From Ruminococcaceae bacterium UBA6842 (GTDB lineage: Bacteria > Bacillota > Clostridia > Oscillospirales > Acutalibacteraceae), in contig DKDS01000006.1 in NCBI GenBank assembly GCA_002451855.1, positions 2,835-23,793 of the forward strand: 20,959 nucleotides of DNA. The letters run 5' to 3'. Shown here one piece after another: positions 6,882 through 15,230 of this stretch; positions within the stretch are counted from its first letter, which is position 1; each line of letters starts with the position of its first letter. A program made the translations under genes and the position numbers. The notes beneath the pieces were generated by a model. That model was given only the letters and a program-made list of their open reading frames with translations. It was not told the DNA's origin and ran no database searches.

Positions 6882-7640
6882 ATGAATATTATTATAGACG
6901 GTCTTGACATTCAATATACCGAGGTCGGTACGGGTATTCCGGTACTGCTTCTGCACGGCTGGGGTTCTTCCTTTGATGTTTATAAAGGAATTATGGATAC
7001 CCTTTGCGACCGTTGCCGTCTTGTCGCAGTGAACTTCCCCGGCTGCGGCGGTTCGGAGACTATGAAAACACCGTGGACTCTTGACGATTACTGTAATTTT
7101 GTTCTTAAATTTATGGAAAAAGTAAATCTTCACGACCCGATTATGATAGGTCACTCCCACGGCGGACGGGTAACGCTTAAAATGGCGGCTTCGGGTATGG
7201 TAAACCCTCCTAAAATAGTTTTGCTTGATTCCGCCGGTTTAATACCCAAAAAAAGCCTTAAACAAAAATTCAGGGCTAAAAGCTTTAAAGCCATAAAACG
7301 GGTGCTTACCCTGCCGGGGCTTAACGGCAAAACAGAGGGATTGCTTAACAAGGCACGCCGTCATTACGGCTCTGCCGATTACAACGCCGCACCCGAGGTT
7401 TTAAGAAAAACTATGGTATCGCTTGTAAATACCGACCTCAGAAATATTATAAGCAACATAAAAGCGCCCACCCTGCTTATTTGGGGCGAAAACGACAGCG
7501 ACACACCGCTTCGGGACGCCGAGACCATTAAATCGCTTATTCCCGACTGCGGACTGTGCGTAATTAAGGGAGCGGGGCATTTTTCCTTTATAGAACAGCC
7601 GTATCAAACGGCGGCAATACTTGACAGCTTTATTAAATAA
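6882..7640 (+). CDS. Alpha/beta-fold hydrolase
   Basis: The 252-residue cytosolic protein has the complete alpha/beta hydrolase pattern. The oxyanion motif is HGWG (25-28), and the nucleophile elbow GHSHGG (90-95) carries Ser92. The acid is Asp205 in GENDSDTP and the base His233 in GAGHFSF. Length is typical and no signal peptide is seen. The ATG at 6882 is preceded by GGGGT at good spacing; an earlier in-frame ATG (6840) overlaps the promoter -10 and is rejected. The substrate cannot be read from the sequence: esterases, amidases, lipases and C-C hydrolases share these motifs. It is the first gene of a tight operon with a Mur ligase (15-base gap), a Ddl-family ligase and a metal transporter. 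A role on an ester, amide or thioester linked to cell-wall precursor chemistry is therefore inferred, not shown. Confidence 0.93.
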   Translation: MNIIIDGLDIQYTEVGTGIPVLLLHGWGSSFDVYKGIMDTLCDRCRLVAVNFPGCGGSETMKTPWTLDDYCNFVLKFMEKVNLHDPIMIGHSHGGRVTLKMAASGMVNPPKIVLLDSAGLIPKKSLKQKFRAKSFKAIKRVLTLPGLNGKTEGLLNKARRHYGSADYNAAPEVLRKTMVSLVNTDLRNIISNIKAPTLLIWGENDSDTPLRDAETIKSLIPDCGLCVIKGAGHFSFIEQPYQTAAILDSFIK

Positions 7641-7655
7641 AAGGGAGTGCGTGTT

Positions 7656-9233
7656 TTGAATTATTTATATCTTTCATCCTTAATACTCGCCGCCGTCTCC
7701 GCCGTCTTTGCGCTTGTGCGGCAAAATCAGATGCTCCAACAGAACTCATATTTCCCCTCCCGCTATTTTTCTTGGGTCAAAGACGGTTACTCAATATATT
7801 TATGTCTTGAATGTATCGGTTTTTGTATTGCTTCGCTTCTTTCGCATAAAGAAAAGCTCAGCCTTGTATTCCTTATATTCACGGCGGCGGTTCTTGCCGT
7901 GCGTATTATTACGGCGGCAAGAGTTCAGAAAAAATCAATCAAAAAGCTTGTTTTTACAGGACGCGTTAAAAGACTGTTTGCCGCGGCGATAGTGCTTTTG
8001 GCTGTTCTTATCACCCTTTTCTGCGTTTTTTACGGCACCCTCGCAGGCGAAATTGCGGCGATGCTTACCGTTATGCTTTCCTTTGTTTCTCCCCTTTTGT
8101 GTCTTTTCTGCCGCTTTGTAACAGCACCCGTTGATAAGGCAATTACAAAATGGTATATAAATGACGCAAAGAGAATTTTAAGTGCGCACAAAGACCTTAT
8201 CGTCATAGGCATTACGGGAAGCTACGGCAAAACCTCCACTAAGTTTATATTAAGCCGAATTTTAAGCGAAAAATACAATGTTCTCGCAACGCCGCACAGC
8301 TTTAACACACCTATGGGTGTTGTAAGAACCGTAAGAGAACAGCTTAAACCGCAGACAGAAATATTCATATGCGAAATGGGTGCGAAAAATATCGGCGATA
8401 TTAAAGAAATATGCGATATTGTTCATCCGAAATACGGAATTATAACCTCTGTCGGCGAGCAGCACCTTGATACCTTTAAAACGGTTGACAATGTATTTAA
8501 AACAAAATTTGAGCTGGCGGACGAGGTATTTAAAAACTCAGGCAGTATGTTTGTAAACGGCGACAGCGCGGAGCTTATTAAAAGAATTGACCCCTCGCTT
8601 TACAATATATACGGAACGCAGAGATTTGATTACAGTGCGTCAAGCATTACCTACGGCAAAAACGGCTCGGAATTTACGTTCAAGTCGAAGGACGACAGCA
8701 TTTGTATTTCAACAAGGCTTTTGGGACTTCATAACATAATTAATATAACCGGCGCCGCCGCGCTGGCCTCATTCCTAGGAGTAAGCGGCGAGAGCATACG
8801 CTTTGCCGCAGCGGCTCTTAAGCCAACCGAACACAGGCTTGAAATCAAGCAGTCCGTTGCCGGCTCAACGCTTATAGACGACGCCTACAACGCAAACCCC
8901 GAAGGCTCGATTGAGGCTGTACGAGTGCTTTCCCGTTTTGACAATATGAAAAAGGTAATAATCACACCGGGACTGATTGAGCTCGGAACGCGGGAATATG
9001 ACTGCAATTTTGCATTAGGGGTTGAAGCCGCAAAAATATGTGATATAATTATACTCGTCGGACTTAACCGCTCGAAACCGCTTAAGGACGGCGTCTGCTC
9101 GGTCAACTTCCCGTCAGATAAGCTGTTTGTGGTCTCAAGCTTTAAAGAGGCTATGGAAATATACGGCGGTCTTGCGGATAAAAACACGGCTGTTCTGCTT
9201 GAGAACGATTTGCCGGACAATTATTTGAACTGA
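7656..9233 (+). CDS. Membrane-anchored MurF-like Mur ligase
   Basis: The 525-residue protein joins an N-terminal membrane region (about five hydrophobic segments within 1-152) to the central and C-terminal domains of a Mur ligase. ATP loop TGSYGKTST is at 187-195, and GEQHLDTF (about 267-274) is followed by the likely carbamylated lysine (K284, in KTKFELAD). The C-terminal domain carries EHRLE and the MurF-type DDAYNANP (408-415). These enzymes use ATP to join an amino acid or dipeptide to a carboxylate. The usual MurF N-terminal UDP-binding domain is absent, its place taken by the membrane segments. The start is TTG at 7656, eight bases after AAGGGAG; an in-frame GTG at 7647 overlaps that ribosome site. 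With ddl downstream it might add D-Ala-D-X to a lipid-linked precursor, or have another substrate. CapB-like polymerising ligases are an alternative model. Confidence 0.9.
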   Translation: MNYLYLSSLILAAVSAVFALVRQNQMLQQNSYFPSRYFSWVKDGYSIYLCLECIGFCIASLLSHKEKLSLVFLIFTAAVLAVRIITAARVQKKSIKKLVFTGRVKRLFAAAIVLLAVLITLFCVFYGTLAGEIAAMLTVMLSFVSPLLCLFCRFVTAPVDKAITKWYINDAKRILSAHKDLIVIGITGSYGKTSTKFILSRILSEKYNVLATPHSFNTPMGVVRTVREQLKPQTEIFICEMGAKNIGDIKEICDIVHPKYGIITSVGEQHLDTFKTVDNVFKTKFELADEVFKNSGSMFVNGDSAELIKRIDPSLYNIYGTQRFDYSASSITYGKNGSEFTFKSKDDSICISTRLLGLHNIINITGAAALASFLGVSGESIRFAAAALKPTEHRLEIKQSVAGSTLIDDAYNANPEGSIEAVRVLSRFDNMKKVIITPGLIELGTREYDCNFALGVEAAKICDIIILVGLNRSKPLKDGVCSVNFPSDKLFVVSSFKEAMEIYGGLADKNTAVLLENDLPDNYLN

Positions 9234-9247
9234 TAGGTGTGTGTTTT

Positions 9248-10435
9248 ATGAAAACTAATATTGCGGTATTTTTCGGCTGTCGCTCGGTCGAACATGAGGT
9301 ATCGATTATTTCCGCCGTTCAGGCAATGCGTGCCATTAACCGTGAAAAATATGATGTCACCCCCGTATATGTCACCAAAAACGGTGAAATGTACACGGGC
9401 GGCTGTCTTTTTGAAATCGAGAATTACAGAAATCTGCCCGAGCTTTTAAAAAACGCCGAGCCTGTTACATTTGTGAGAAAAGGCGACGGTGTATTTATGA
9501 AATACTTAAATACGGGCGTTTTTTCCAAAAAGAAGGATGTCGGAATTGATGTATGCTTCCCCGTTGTTCACGGAACAAACTGCGAGGACGGCACTATGGC
9601 GGGATATTTTGAATATCTCGGAATTCCCTACATCAGCTGCGATATACTTTCCGCCGCCGTGGGTATGGATAAGGCGGTATTCAAAAGCGTGCTTAAAAGT
9701 GCGGGTCTTCCCGTTCTTGACTGCATCACATTCCGTTCAAGAGATTATCTTAACGATAAAGCCGCCGTTTCGGCGGATATTGCCGAAAAAATCGGCTATC
9801 CGCTTATAATAAAGCCCGTAAACTTAGGCTCAAGCGTAGGTATATCAAAGGTAAACAGCGCTGACGAGCTGGACGCCGCCGTTACCCTCGCCGCCTCGTT
9901 TGCGGACAGATTGCTTGCGGAACACGCGGTTACAAACCTGCGTGAGATAAACTGCTCGGTAATCGGCGACGCGGACGAATGTGAGGCAAGCGTATGTGAA
10001 GAGCCGTTTATGCACGACGCAATACTTTCATATAAAGATAAGTACCTTTCGGGTTCTAAGGGCGGCAGTAAGGGTATGGCTTCTCTCGGCAGAAAAATTC
10101 CCGCCGACCTTACAAAGGAAAAGTCCGATGAAATAAGGGCGATTGCCTGCGATATTTTTAAGGCAATGGGCGCTTCGGGCGTTGTAAGAATAGATTTTCT
10201 TATCGACTGCGATACCGATAAGGTCTACGCAAATGAGATAAACACCATACCGGGTTCCCTCGCCTTTTATCTTTGGGAGGCTACCGGTCTTAAATACACA
10301 GATATGATTGACAGACTTGTTTCACTTGCGTTTAAGAGACAGAGGAACCGTGATAACCTGACATTTACAATAGACACAAACATTCTCTCGGGCGTTTCCT
10401 TCGGCGCAAAGGGCGCTAAAGGGGCAAAGCTTTAA
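9248..10435 (+). CDS. ddl: D-alanine--D-alanine ligase family protein (ATP-grasp)
   Basis: The 395-residue ATP-grasp enzyme has the Ddl layout. The N-terminal EHEVS motif carries E15, and VVHGTNCEDGT is at 106-115. The ATP-binding KP...GSSVGIS is at 189-200 (K189, S195). A mobile loop contains SYKDKY (Y262). Metal ligands are D316, E330 and N332 (in RIDF and NEINTIPG). E15, S195 and Y262 match the E15/S150/Y216 set of E. coli DdlB, so ATP-driven joining of D-alanine units is expected; the identity of the second substrate is not certain. It is longer than common Ddl (about 300-370 residues) and ends in a GAK-GAK-GAK-L tail. The ATG at 9248 follows AGGTG by eight bases. Its stop overlaps the next start as TAATG, so the transporter is translationally coupled. 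Confidence 0.92.
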   Translation: MKTNIAVFFGCRSVEHEVSIISAVQAMRAINREKYDVTPVYVTKNGEMYTGGCLFEIENYRNLPELLKNAEPVTFVRKGDGVFMKYLNTGVFSKKKDVGIDVCFPVVHGTNCEDGTMAGYFEYLGIPYISCDILSAAVGMDKAVFKSVLKSAGLPVLDCITFRSRDYLNDKAAVSADIAEKIGYPLIIKPVNLGSSVGISKVNSADELDAAVTLAASFADRLLAEHAVTNLREINCSVIGDADECEASVCEEPFMHDAILSYKDKYLSGSKGGSKGMASLGRKIPADLTKEKSDEIRAIACDIFKAMGASGVVRIDFLIDCDTDKVYANEINTIPGSLAFYLWEATGLKYTDMIDRLVSLAFKRQRNRDNLTFTIDTNILSGVSFGAKGAKGAKL

Positions 10436-11634
10436 TGACACGGCTGTTAATAAAGCTTTTTGTAAAAAACAGCGACGATGTTTTAAACCCTGCCGTCCGA
10501 CGGAAATACGGAACGCTCAGCGGCGGTGTGGGTATATTCTGCAATATGCTGCTTTGCATAATAAAAATTACCGCGGGGCTTATGACGGCGAGTATTTCCG
10601 TAACGGCTGACGGTCTTAACAACCTGTCCGATATGGGGTCGTCGGTCATAACGCTGATAGGCTTCAAAATGGCGGGCAAGCCGGCAGACCGTGATCACCC
10701 GTTCGGTCACGGCAGAATGGAATATATGTCCGCTTTTATTGTGGCAATGCTTATACTTATTGTGGGAGCGGAGCTGTTTAAAGCCTCGCTTAAAGCGCTT
10801 ATAAAACAGGAAGCCGCCCCCGTATATTCCGTTCTTGCGGTTGCGGTTCTTGTAATTTCCGTTTTTGTAAAGCTGTGGATGTATATTTTCAACAGCAAAT
10901 TAAGCAAAATAGCGGATTCGGGCGTGTTTAAAGCTACGGCGCAGGATTCGCTCAACGATATACTTTCAACCTGCGTTATACTTATTTCGGTTGGTGTTTC
11001 AAGCCTTGTAAAGCTGCCATTTAACCTTGACGCGGTAATGGGTCTGCTTTTATCCGTGTTCATTCTGTACTCGGGCTTTTTAACCGGCAGAGACACGCTT
11101 AACCTTATCCTCGGCGCACCGCCCGACAGCACCACAATAAACGAAATCAAAAACACCGTGCTTTCTTTTGAGGGATTTATTGGTATTCACGACCTTATAG
11201 TACACAATTACGGTCCGGGCCGCCAGTTCGCGTCCGTCCATGTTGAGGTTCCGCAAAATTCGGATTTTGTGAAATGCCACGAGCAGGTAGACCTGTGTGA
11301 AAAGCTTGTAAAGGAAAGGTACAATATTGCGCTTGTTATCCATATGGACCCAATCGATGTAAATAATGAAACGGTGAACGAAACAAAACGGCAGCTTGAA
11401 AAAATTGTGACCGATATTGACCCTGATATGTCATTACACGATTTCCGTATGACGCCTGCGGGTGAAAAATGGACCAATTTGATTTTTGATGTGGTTGTTC
11501 CGGCTGAATTTAAAATGCCGCACGAAGAGCTTGAAAATATAATCAAGGAAAAAGCCGCAAAGCTTAATCCCACCTACCGTTGCGTTATAACCTTTGATAA
11601 TGATTTTATGCCGTGCGGTGAAAAAAACGAATAA
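10435..11634 (+). CDS. Cation diffusion facilitator transporter, probable Mn2+ exporter
   Basis: The 399-residue inner-membrane protein has an N-terminal block of about six helices (30-215) and the family motif DHPFGHGRMEY (87-97). The transport site in helix 2 is N62...D66 (in LNNLSD) and in helix 5 D171...D175 (in DSLND). This N-D/D-D quartet is the one reported for Mn2+-type CDFs; Zn2+-type members have His in helix 5. Export of Mn2+ by proton exchange is inferred. The cytosolic part is long (about 215-399) and seems to hold two similar ferredoxin-like modules (about 225-300 and 325-390) instead of one. The start overlaps the ddl stop by one base, and the gene is last in the operon before a strong hairpin. 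Why a metal exporter is coupled to a ligase is unclear. Confidence 0.93.
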   Translation: MTRLLIKLFVKNSDDVLNPAVRRKYGTLSGGVGIFCNMLLCIIKITAGLMTASISVTADGLNNLSDMGSSVITLIGFKMAGKPADRDHPFGHGRMEYMSAFIVAMLILIVGAELFKASLKALIKQEAAPVYSVLAVAVLVISVFVKLWMYIFNSKLSKIADSGVFKATAQDSLNDILSTCVILISVGVSSLVKLPFNLDAVMGLLLSVFILYSGFLTGRDTLNLILGAPPDSTTINEIKNTVLSFEGFIGIHDLIVHNYGPGRQFASVHVEVPQNSDFVKCHEQVDLCEKLVKERYNIALVIHMDPIDVNNETVNETKRQLEKIVTDIDPDMSLHDFRMTPAGEKWTNLIFDVVVPAEFKMPHEELENIIKEKAAKLNPTYRCVITFDNDFMPCGEKNE

Positions 11635-11645
11635 CAAAACGCAAC

Positions 11646-11685
11646 AAAAATCCGATTATGAAATCACTTCATAATCGGATTTTTT
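11646..11685. terminator. Bidirectional intrinsic terminator between convergent operons
   Basis: A 13-bp perfect stem (ATCCGATTATGAA at 11650-11662 with its complement at 11668-11680) and five-base loop is flanked by an A run on the left and a T run on the right, so it ends in U on both strands. It closes the hydrolase-CDF operon and lies just beyond the stop of the SPOCS/LysM gene. Confidence 0.92.
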
Positions 11686-11691
11686 AATTTT

Positions 11692-13221
11692 TTAAAGCGC
11701 CGGTATCAACAGCATCTTCCCTTCGGGTAAGCATTCCTCATCAAGCTCGTTTATCTTCATAATTTCCTCAACGCTTGCGTTATAGTGCTTTGCGATATCC
11801 CAAACGCACTCGCCGTCTGCGGTGAAGTAAATTGTCATAGCGCATTTTGCGCTTTGAACGCCGGGGGTGTTTTCGTCTACCGTAACATCCGTAATAAGCG
11901 GCATATTATTGGAGGAATAAATTGCGGCATTTATAGAAAGGTCAATTCTAAGCTCCACGGTTTCTGCGGACATTATCGTATATCCGCAAGAGCTTATGCT
12001 GATTTCAGGCGTGCAGTGCAAGCCCTCGGTGTTGCCCTTAAGCATATATTTGTACTCAAAATCGATAGGCTTTTCGAAATAAAGTGTTTCGCCGCCGCTG
12101 CCGCAGGAAATAACGCTCGCTAAAACCGTGCCGTTTATTATCATCGAGCCGTCCTCGAATTTAACACTGCTCGATTGTATATCGCACCATAAATCAATTA
12201 CGGAGGAAATCGGTTCGTCAAGCTCTATGTTCTTTTTGCAGTGGAATATCTCGCTTATATTGTCGCAGATTTTGTTAAAGCAAATTCTCTCTCTCTTAAA
12301 ATCGGTGGCAAACTTGCGTGAAAACGCGTCAAGCAAAACGGCAACATCGTTACCGCAGTAAGCCTCGCTTGTTATAAGCAACTTTGCGGAAAACGCAAAG
12401 CATTTAGCGCCGTCATCCGTATTTCTCGGCTTTATTTCAAGGAAAGCCACATCGGCACCCGTATCACATTCACAGGAATCCGTCACGCCCTCCATATCCA
12501 TTATCTGACTGAAGGGTATTACCGTTTTAACACACTGCTCTGCCCCTTCCCCGTCCGGCGAATACAGTATCCAGACAGAAATATCTCCCTTAACCACGAT
12601 TTTGTCATTTATTATTTTGCTTTCTCTTACGCAGGGCTTGGCGTCATACCTCAATATCCTGCCTATTTGAGGCTGTCCCTGACCTATGCCTATATCCTCT
12701 TCAATCGTAATATATTTTTCCGAATAGCCCATAGGAACCGTTGCGGGAGCCGTGCCTCTGCGCTGTTCTATGTTGCAGTCGTCAATATCGGATACAATAT
12801 CGGTCGATTTTCTTTTGAAAACCCTTACGGTTATGCTCACGGCACCGTGTATATCCACCTTTCTGCCCGTTACGGCACGGCAGTTTATGTAATCGCATTT
12901 TGAATGGCAGGTAAGATTTGCTCCCGACGCTTCCTCGTCCATTTCAAGATTTTTGCTGAACGGATACTGATATTCGTATGAGCAGAGCTTGCCGTTTTCA
13001 TCGCAGTAGATAACAGTAATGCAAACACTTCCGTCTATTGTTATTACCTTACCGCCGAGGCTCTTTGACGATATGTGCGATACCGCGCGGCATTTGAATA
13101 TCTTGGAAATATCCGCACAAAAATCGGGCAGAGTGAAATCAACATCTATCGGCTGTTCGCAGGTTTCGTTAAAAACGGTCTCATTTACAAAAACGCTTGA
13201 TTTGATTATTTTTTCTTCCAT
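11692..13221 (-). CDS. sipL: SPOCS (DUF3794) and LysM protein, SipL-like spore-coat morphogenesis factor
   Basis: The 509-residue protein has no signal peptide or membrane helix. Repeated beta-rich SPOCS/DUF3794 modules fill most of it; the first spans roughly 10-120 and the others lie within about 180-450. It ends in a LysM domain (about 460-508, ending EGKMLLIPAL). In Clostridioides difficile SipL has this architecture and similar length, and its LysM domain binds the coat ATPase SpoIVA in the mother cell during engulfment. The same role is inferred here and marks the organism as a spore-former. ATG 13221 follows GAGAGG. The gene is alone, between two hairpin terminators, and has a candidate sigma-E promoter directly upstream. 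Other DUF3794 proteins exist in Clostridia, so strict orthology needs spoIVA-binding data. Confidence 0.87.
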   Translation of the reverse strand: MEEKIIKSSVFVNETVFNETCEQPIDVDFTLPDFCADISKIFKCRAVSHISSKSLGGKVITIDGSVCITVIYCDENGKLCSYEYQYPFSKNLEMDEEASGANLTCHSKCDYINCRAVTGRKVDIHGAVSITVRVFKRKSTDIVSDIDDCNIEQRRGTAPATVPMGYSEKYITIEEDIGIGQGQPQIGRILRYDAKPCVRESKIINDKIVVKGDISVWILYSPDGEGAEQCVKTVIPFSQIMDMEGVTDSCECDTGADVAFLEIKPRNTDDGAKCFAFSAKLLITSEAYCGNDVAVLLDAFSRKFATDFKRERICFNKICDNISEIFHCKKNIELDEPISSVIDLWCDIQSSSVKFEDGSMIINGTVLASVISCGSGGETLYFEKPIDFEYKYMLKGNTEGLHCTPEISISSCGYTIMSAETVELRIDLSINAAIYSSNNMPLITDVTVDENTPGVQSAKCAMTIYFTADGECVWDIAKHYNASVEEIMKINELDEECLPEGKMLLIPAL

Positions 13222-13253
13222 AATTCTTTCCTCTCTTTATGCTCGTTTGTTAA

Positions 13254-13282
13254 ATTCTATTCGCACAAAGAGATTTATATGC
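13254..13282 (-). promoter_or_regulatory. Candidate sigma-E (mother-cell) promoter of the SipL-like gene
   Basis: On the minus strand GCATATA (13282-13276) is followed after 14 bases by AATAGAAT (13261-13254). The -35 fits the Bacillus sigma-E form KMATATT except its last base, and the -10 matches CATACAHT at 6 of 8. The start site would be near 13247, some 26 bases before the ATG. A sigma-A reading (TAGAAT with a distant TTGCAT) needs a 19-base spacer and is poorer. Confidence 0.5.
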
Positions 13283-13311
13283 AAAAAAATCCTGCCGAAC
13301 GGCAGGATTTT
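13283..13311 (-). terminator. Intrinsic terminator of the marR-ABC exporter operon
   Basis: An 11-bp stem (AAAATCCTGCC at 13286-13296 with 13301-13311), a four-base loop and a run of seven T residues on the minus strand lie two bases past the stop of the second ABC gene. The -35 of the next gene begins directly after it. Confidence 0.92.
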
Positions 13312-13313
13312 CT

Positions 13314-15230
13314 TTATTCAAGCTCAAATGCGCCCGTATATAACTGATAATACTTGCCTTTTTCCTCAATAAGCTTCTTATGGCTGCCGCGCTCTATAAT
13401 TCTGCCGTGGTCAAGCACCATAATAACATCGGAATTCTGAACCGTTGACAGTCTGTGAGCTATGACGAATACCGTTCTGCCCTGCATCAGTCTGTCCATA
13501 CCCTTTTGAACAATAGCCTCGGTACGGGTATCTATGCTTGAGGTTGCCTCGTCAAGTATCATAACAGGCGGATCCGCAACCGCGGCTCTGGCAATGGATA
13601 TTAGCTGTCTCTGTCCCTGTGAGAGACCGCTGCCGTCGCCCTTAAGCACCGTATTATAGCCCTCGGGAAGCATTTTAATAAATCCGTGAGCGTTCGCGAG
13701 CTTTGCCGCCGCTATACATTCTTCGTCGGTAGCGTCAAGTCTGCCGTAGCGTATATTATCCATAACAGTGCCCGTGAACAGGTTTACATCCTGCAAAACA
13801 ACGCCTAAGGACCTGCGCAAATCAGCCTTTTTGATTTTATTTATATTAATACCGTCATAGCGTATCTTACCGTCGGCAATATCATAAAATCTGTTTATAA
13901 GGTTTGTGATTGTGGTCTTTCCGGCTCCCGTAGCGCCTACGAAAGCAATTTTCTGACCCGGCTCCGCATAAATATCGATATTGTGCAAAACAATTTTTTC
14001 GGGAACATAGCCGAAATCAACATCGAACAGCCGCACATCACCCGTAAGACGGGTATATGTGACAGTTCCGTCGTGGTGCGGATGCTTCCACGCCCAAACG
14101 CCTGTACGCTTTTCGCTCTCTGTTATATTGCCGTTTTCGTCAATATTTGCGTTTACAAGAGTTACATATCCGTCGTCGGTCTCGGGCTTTTCATCCATAA
14201 GCTCAAATATACGCTCTGTACCTGCCATAGCCATAACCACAGAGTTTACCTGCTGTGAGACCTGACTTATACTCATAGTAAACTGTCTTGTCATATTAAG
14301 GAAAGGAACTACGACCGCAACGGAAATTGCCTGACCCGACAAAGAGAGGTTCGGCGCTCCCGAAATTATCAGTATACCGCCTATAAAGGCTATAAGCACA
14401 TAGAGAATATTTCCTATATTGCCCATTATCGGCATAAGGATATTCGCAAAGATATTTGCGCTTTCGGAGTCCTTGAAAAGCTGTTCGTTTATCTTATCAA
14501 AATCCTTTTTGCTTTCTTCCTCGTGGCAGAAGACCTGAACGACCTTCTGTCCGTTCATCATTTCCTCGATATAGCCTTCAACCACGCCGATAGCCTTCTG
14601 CTGTTTTATAAAATACCGCGCGCTGTTGCCGCCGATCCTTTTTGTTACCAAGGTCATTGCGAGCACGCCTATAAATACCACAAGAGTCATCCATACGCTT
14701 AAATAAAGCATATAGAAAAGCAGCGTTATTATGGTAAGAAACGAGGTAAAAAGCTGCGGCATACTTTGAGAAATCAACTGGCGGAGAGTATCCGTATCGT
14801 TGGTATAGTAGCTCATAATATCGCCGTGGGTATGAGTGTCAAAATACTTTATCGGAAGCCTTTGCATATTGCCGAACATATTTTGACGCATTTTATCCAA
14901 AAAGCCCTGTGTTACTATCGCCATAAGCCTTGAATAGATAAATGAGGAAACCACGCCTACCAGATAAATGCCCGCCATCATACCTATTATCTGCATAAGT
15001 CTTGCGGAAACCGCGCCGTAGCCTGATTCAATGCCGTCTCTGATGGCAAGTATCAGCTGATTTAGGAACAGTGACGAGACCGTTCCCGCAACCGCGCTTA
15101 AAAGAATACACACCGCGACTATGCAAAGATATGCTTTGTAATATTTAAAAAGATATTTAAAAAGTCTTGAAAGAGTACCCTTTGTATTCTTAGCTTTGGG
15201 TCCTCCCTTAAAGCCCTTAGGTCCCGGCAT
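13314..15230 (-). CDS. ABC exporter half-transporter with canonical ATPase site (subunit 2)
   Basis: The 638-residue protein is a type IV ABC half-exporter: a membrane domain with about six helices (30-330) followed by an ATPase domain. Walker A is GATGAGKT (432-439), the Q-loop Q480, Walker B VMILDE with catalytic E561, and the switch H592. The signature is LSQGQ (536-540) instead of LSGGQ. A charged linker of about 45 residues (about 350-396, with KRTGVWAWKHPHHDG) is inserted before the ATPase domain. Its Walker sites should pair with the intact VSGGQ of the partner, giving the working nucleotide site. The N-terminal PGPKGFKGGPK extension is basic. ATG 15230 overlaps the partner's stop (TAATG). 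Substrate is unknown; drugs, lipids or peptides are all possible for this family. Confidence 0.95.
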   Translation of the reverse strand: MPGPKGFKGGPKAKNTKGTLSRLFKYLFKYYKAYLCIVAVCILLSAVAGTVSSLFLNQLILAIRDGIESGYGAVSARLMQIIGMMAGIYLVGVVSSFIYSRLMAIVTQGFLDKMRQNMFGNMQRLPIKYFDTHTHGDIMSYYTNDTDTLRQLISQSMPQLFTSFLTIITLLFYMLYLSVWMTLVVFIGVLAMTLVTKRIGGNSARYFIKQQKAIGVVEGYIEEMMNGQKVVQVFCHEEESKKDFDKINEQLFKDSESANIFANILMPIMGNIGNILYVLIAFIGGILIISGAPNLSLSGQAISVAVVVPFLNMTRQFTMSISQVSQQVNSVVMAMAGTERIFELMDEKPETDDGYVTLVNANIDENGNITESEKRTGVWAWKHPHHDGTVTYTRLTGDVRLFDVDFGYVPEKIVLHNIDIYAEPGQKIAFVGATGAGKTTITNLINRFYDIADGKIRYDGININKIKKADLRRSLGVVLQDVNLFTGTVMDNIRYGRLDATDEECIAAAKLANAHGFIKMLPEGYNTVLKGDGSGLSQGQRQLISIARAAVADPPVMILDEATSSIDTRTEAIVQKGMDRLMQGRTVFVIAHRLSTVQNSDVIMVLDHGRIIERGSHKKLIEEKGKYYQLYTGAFELE

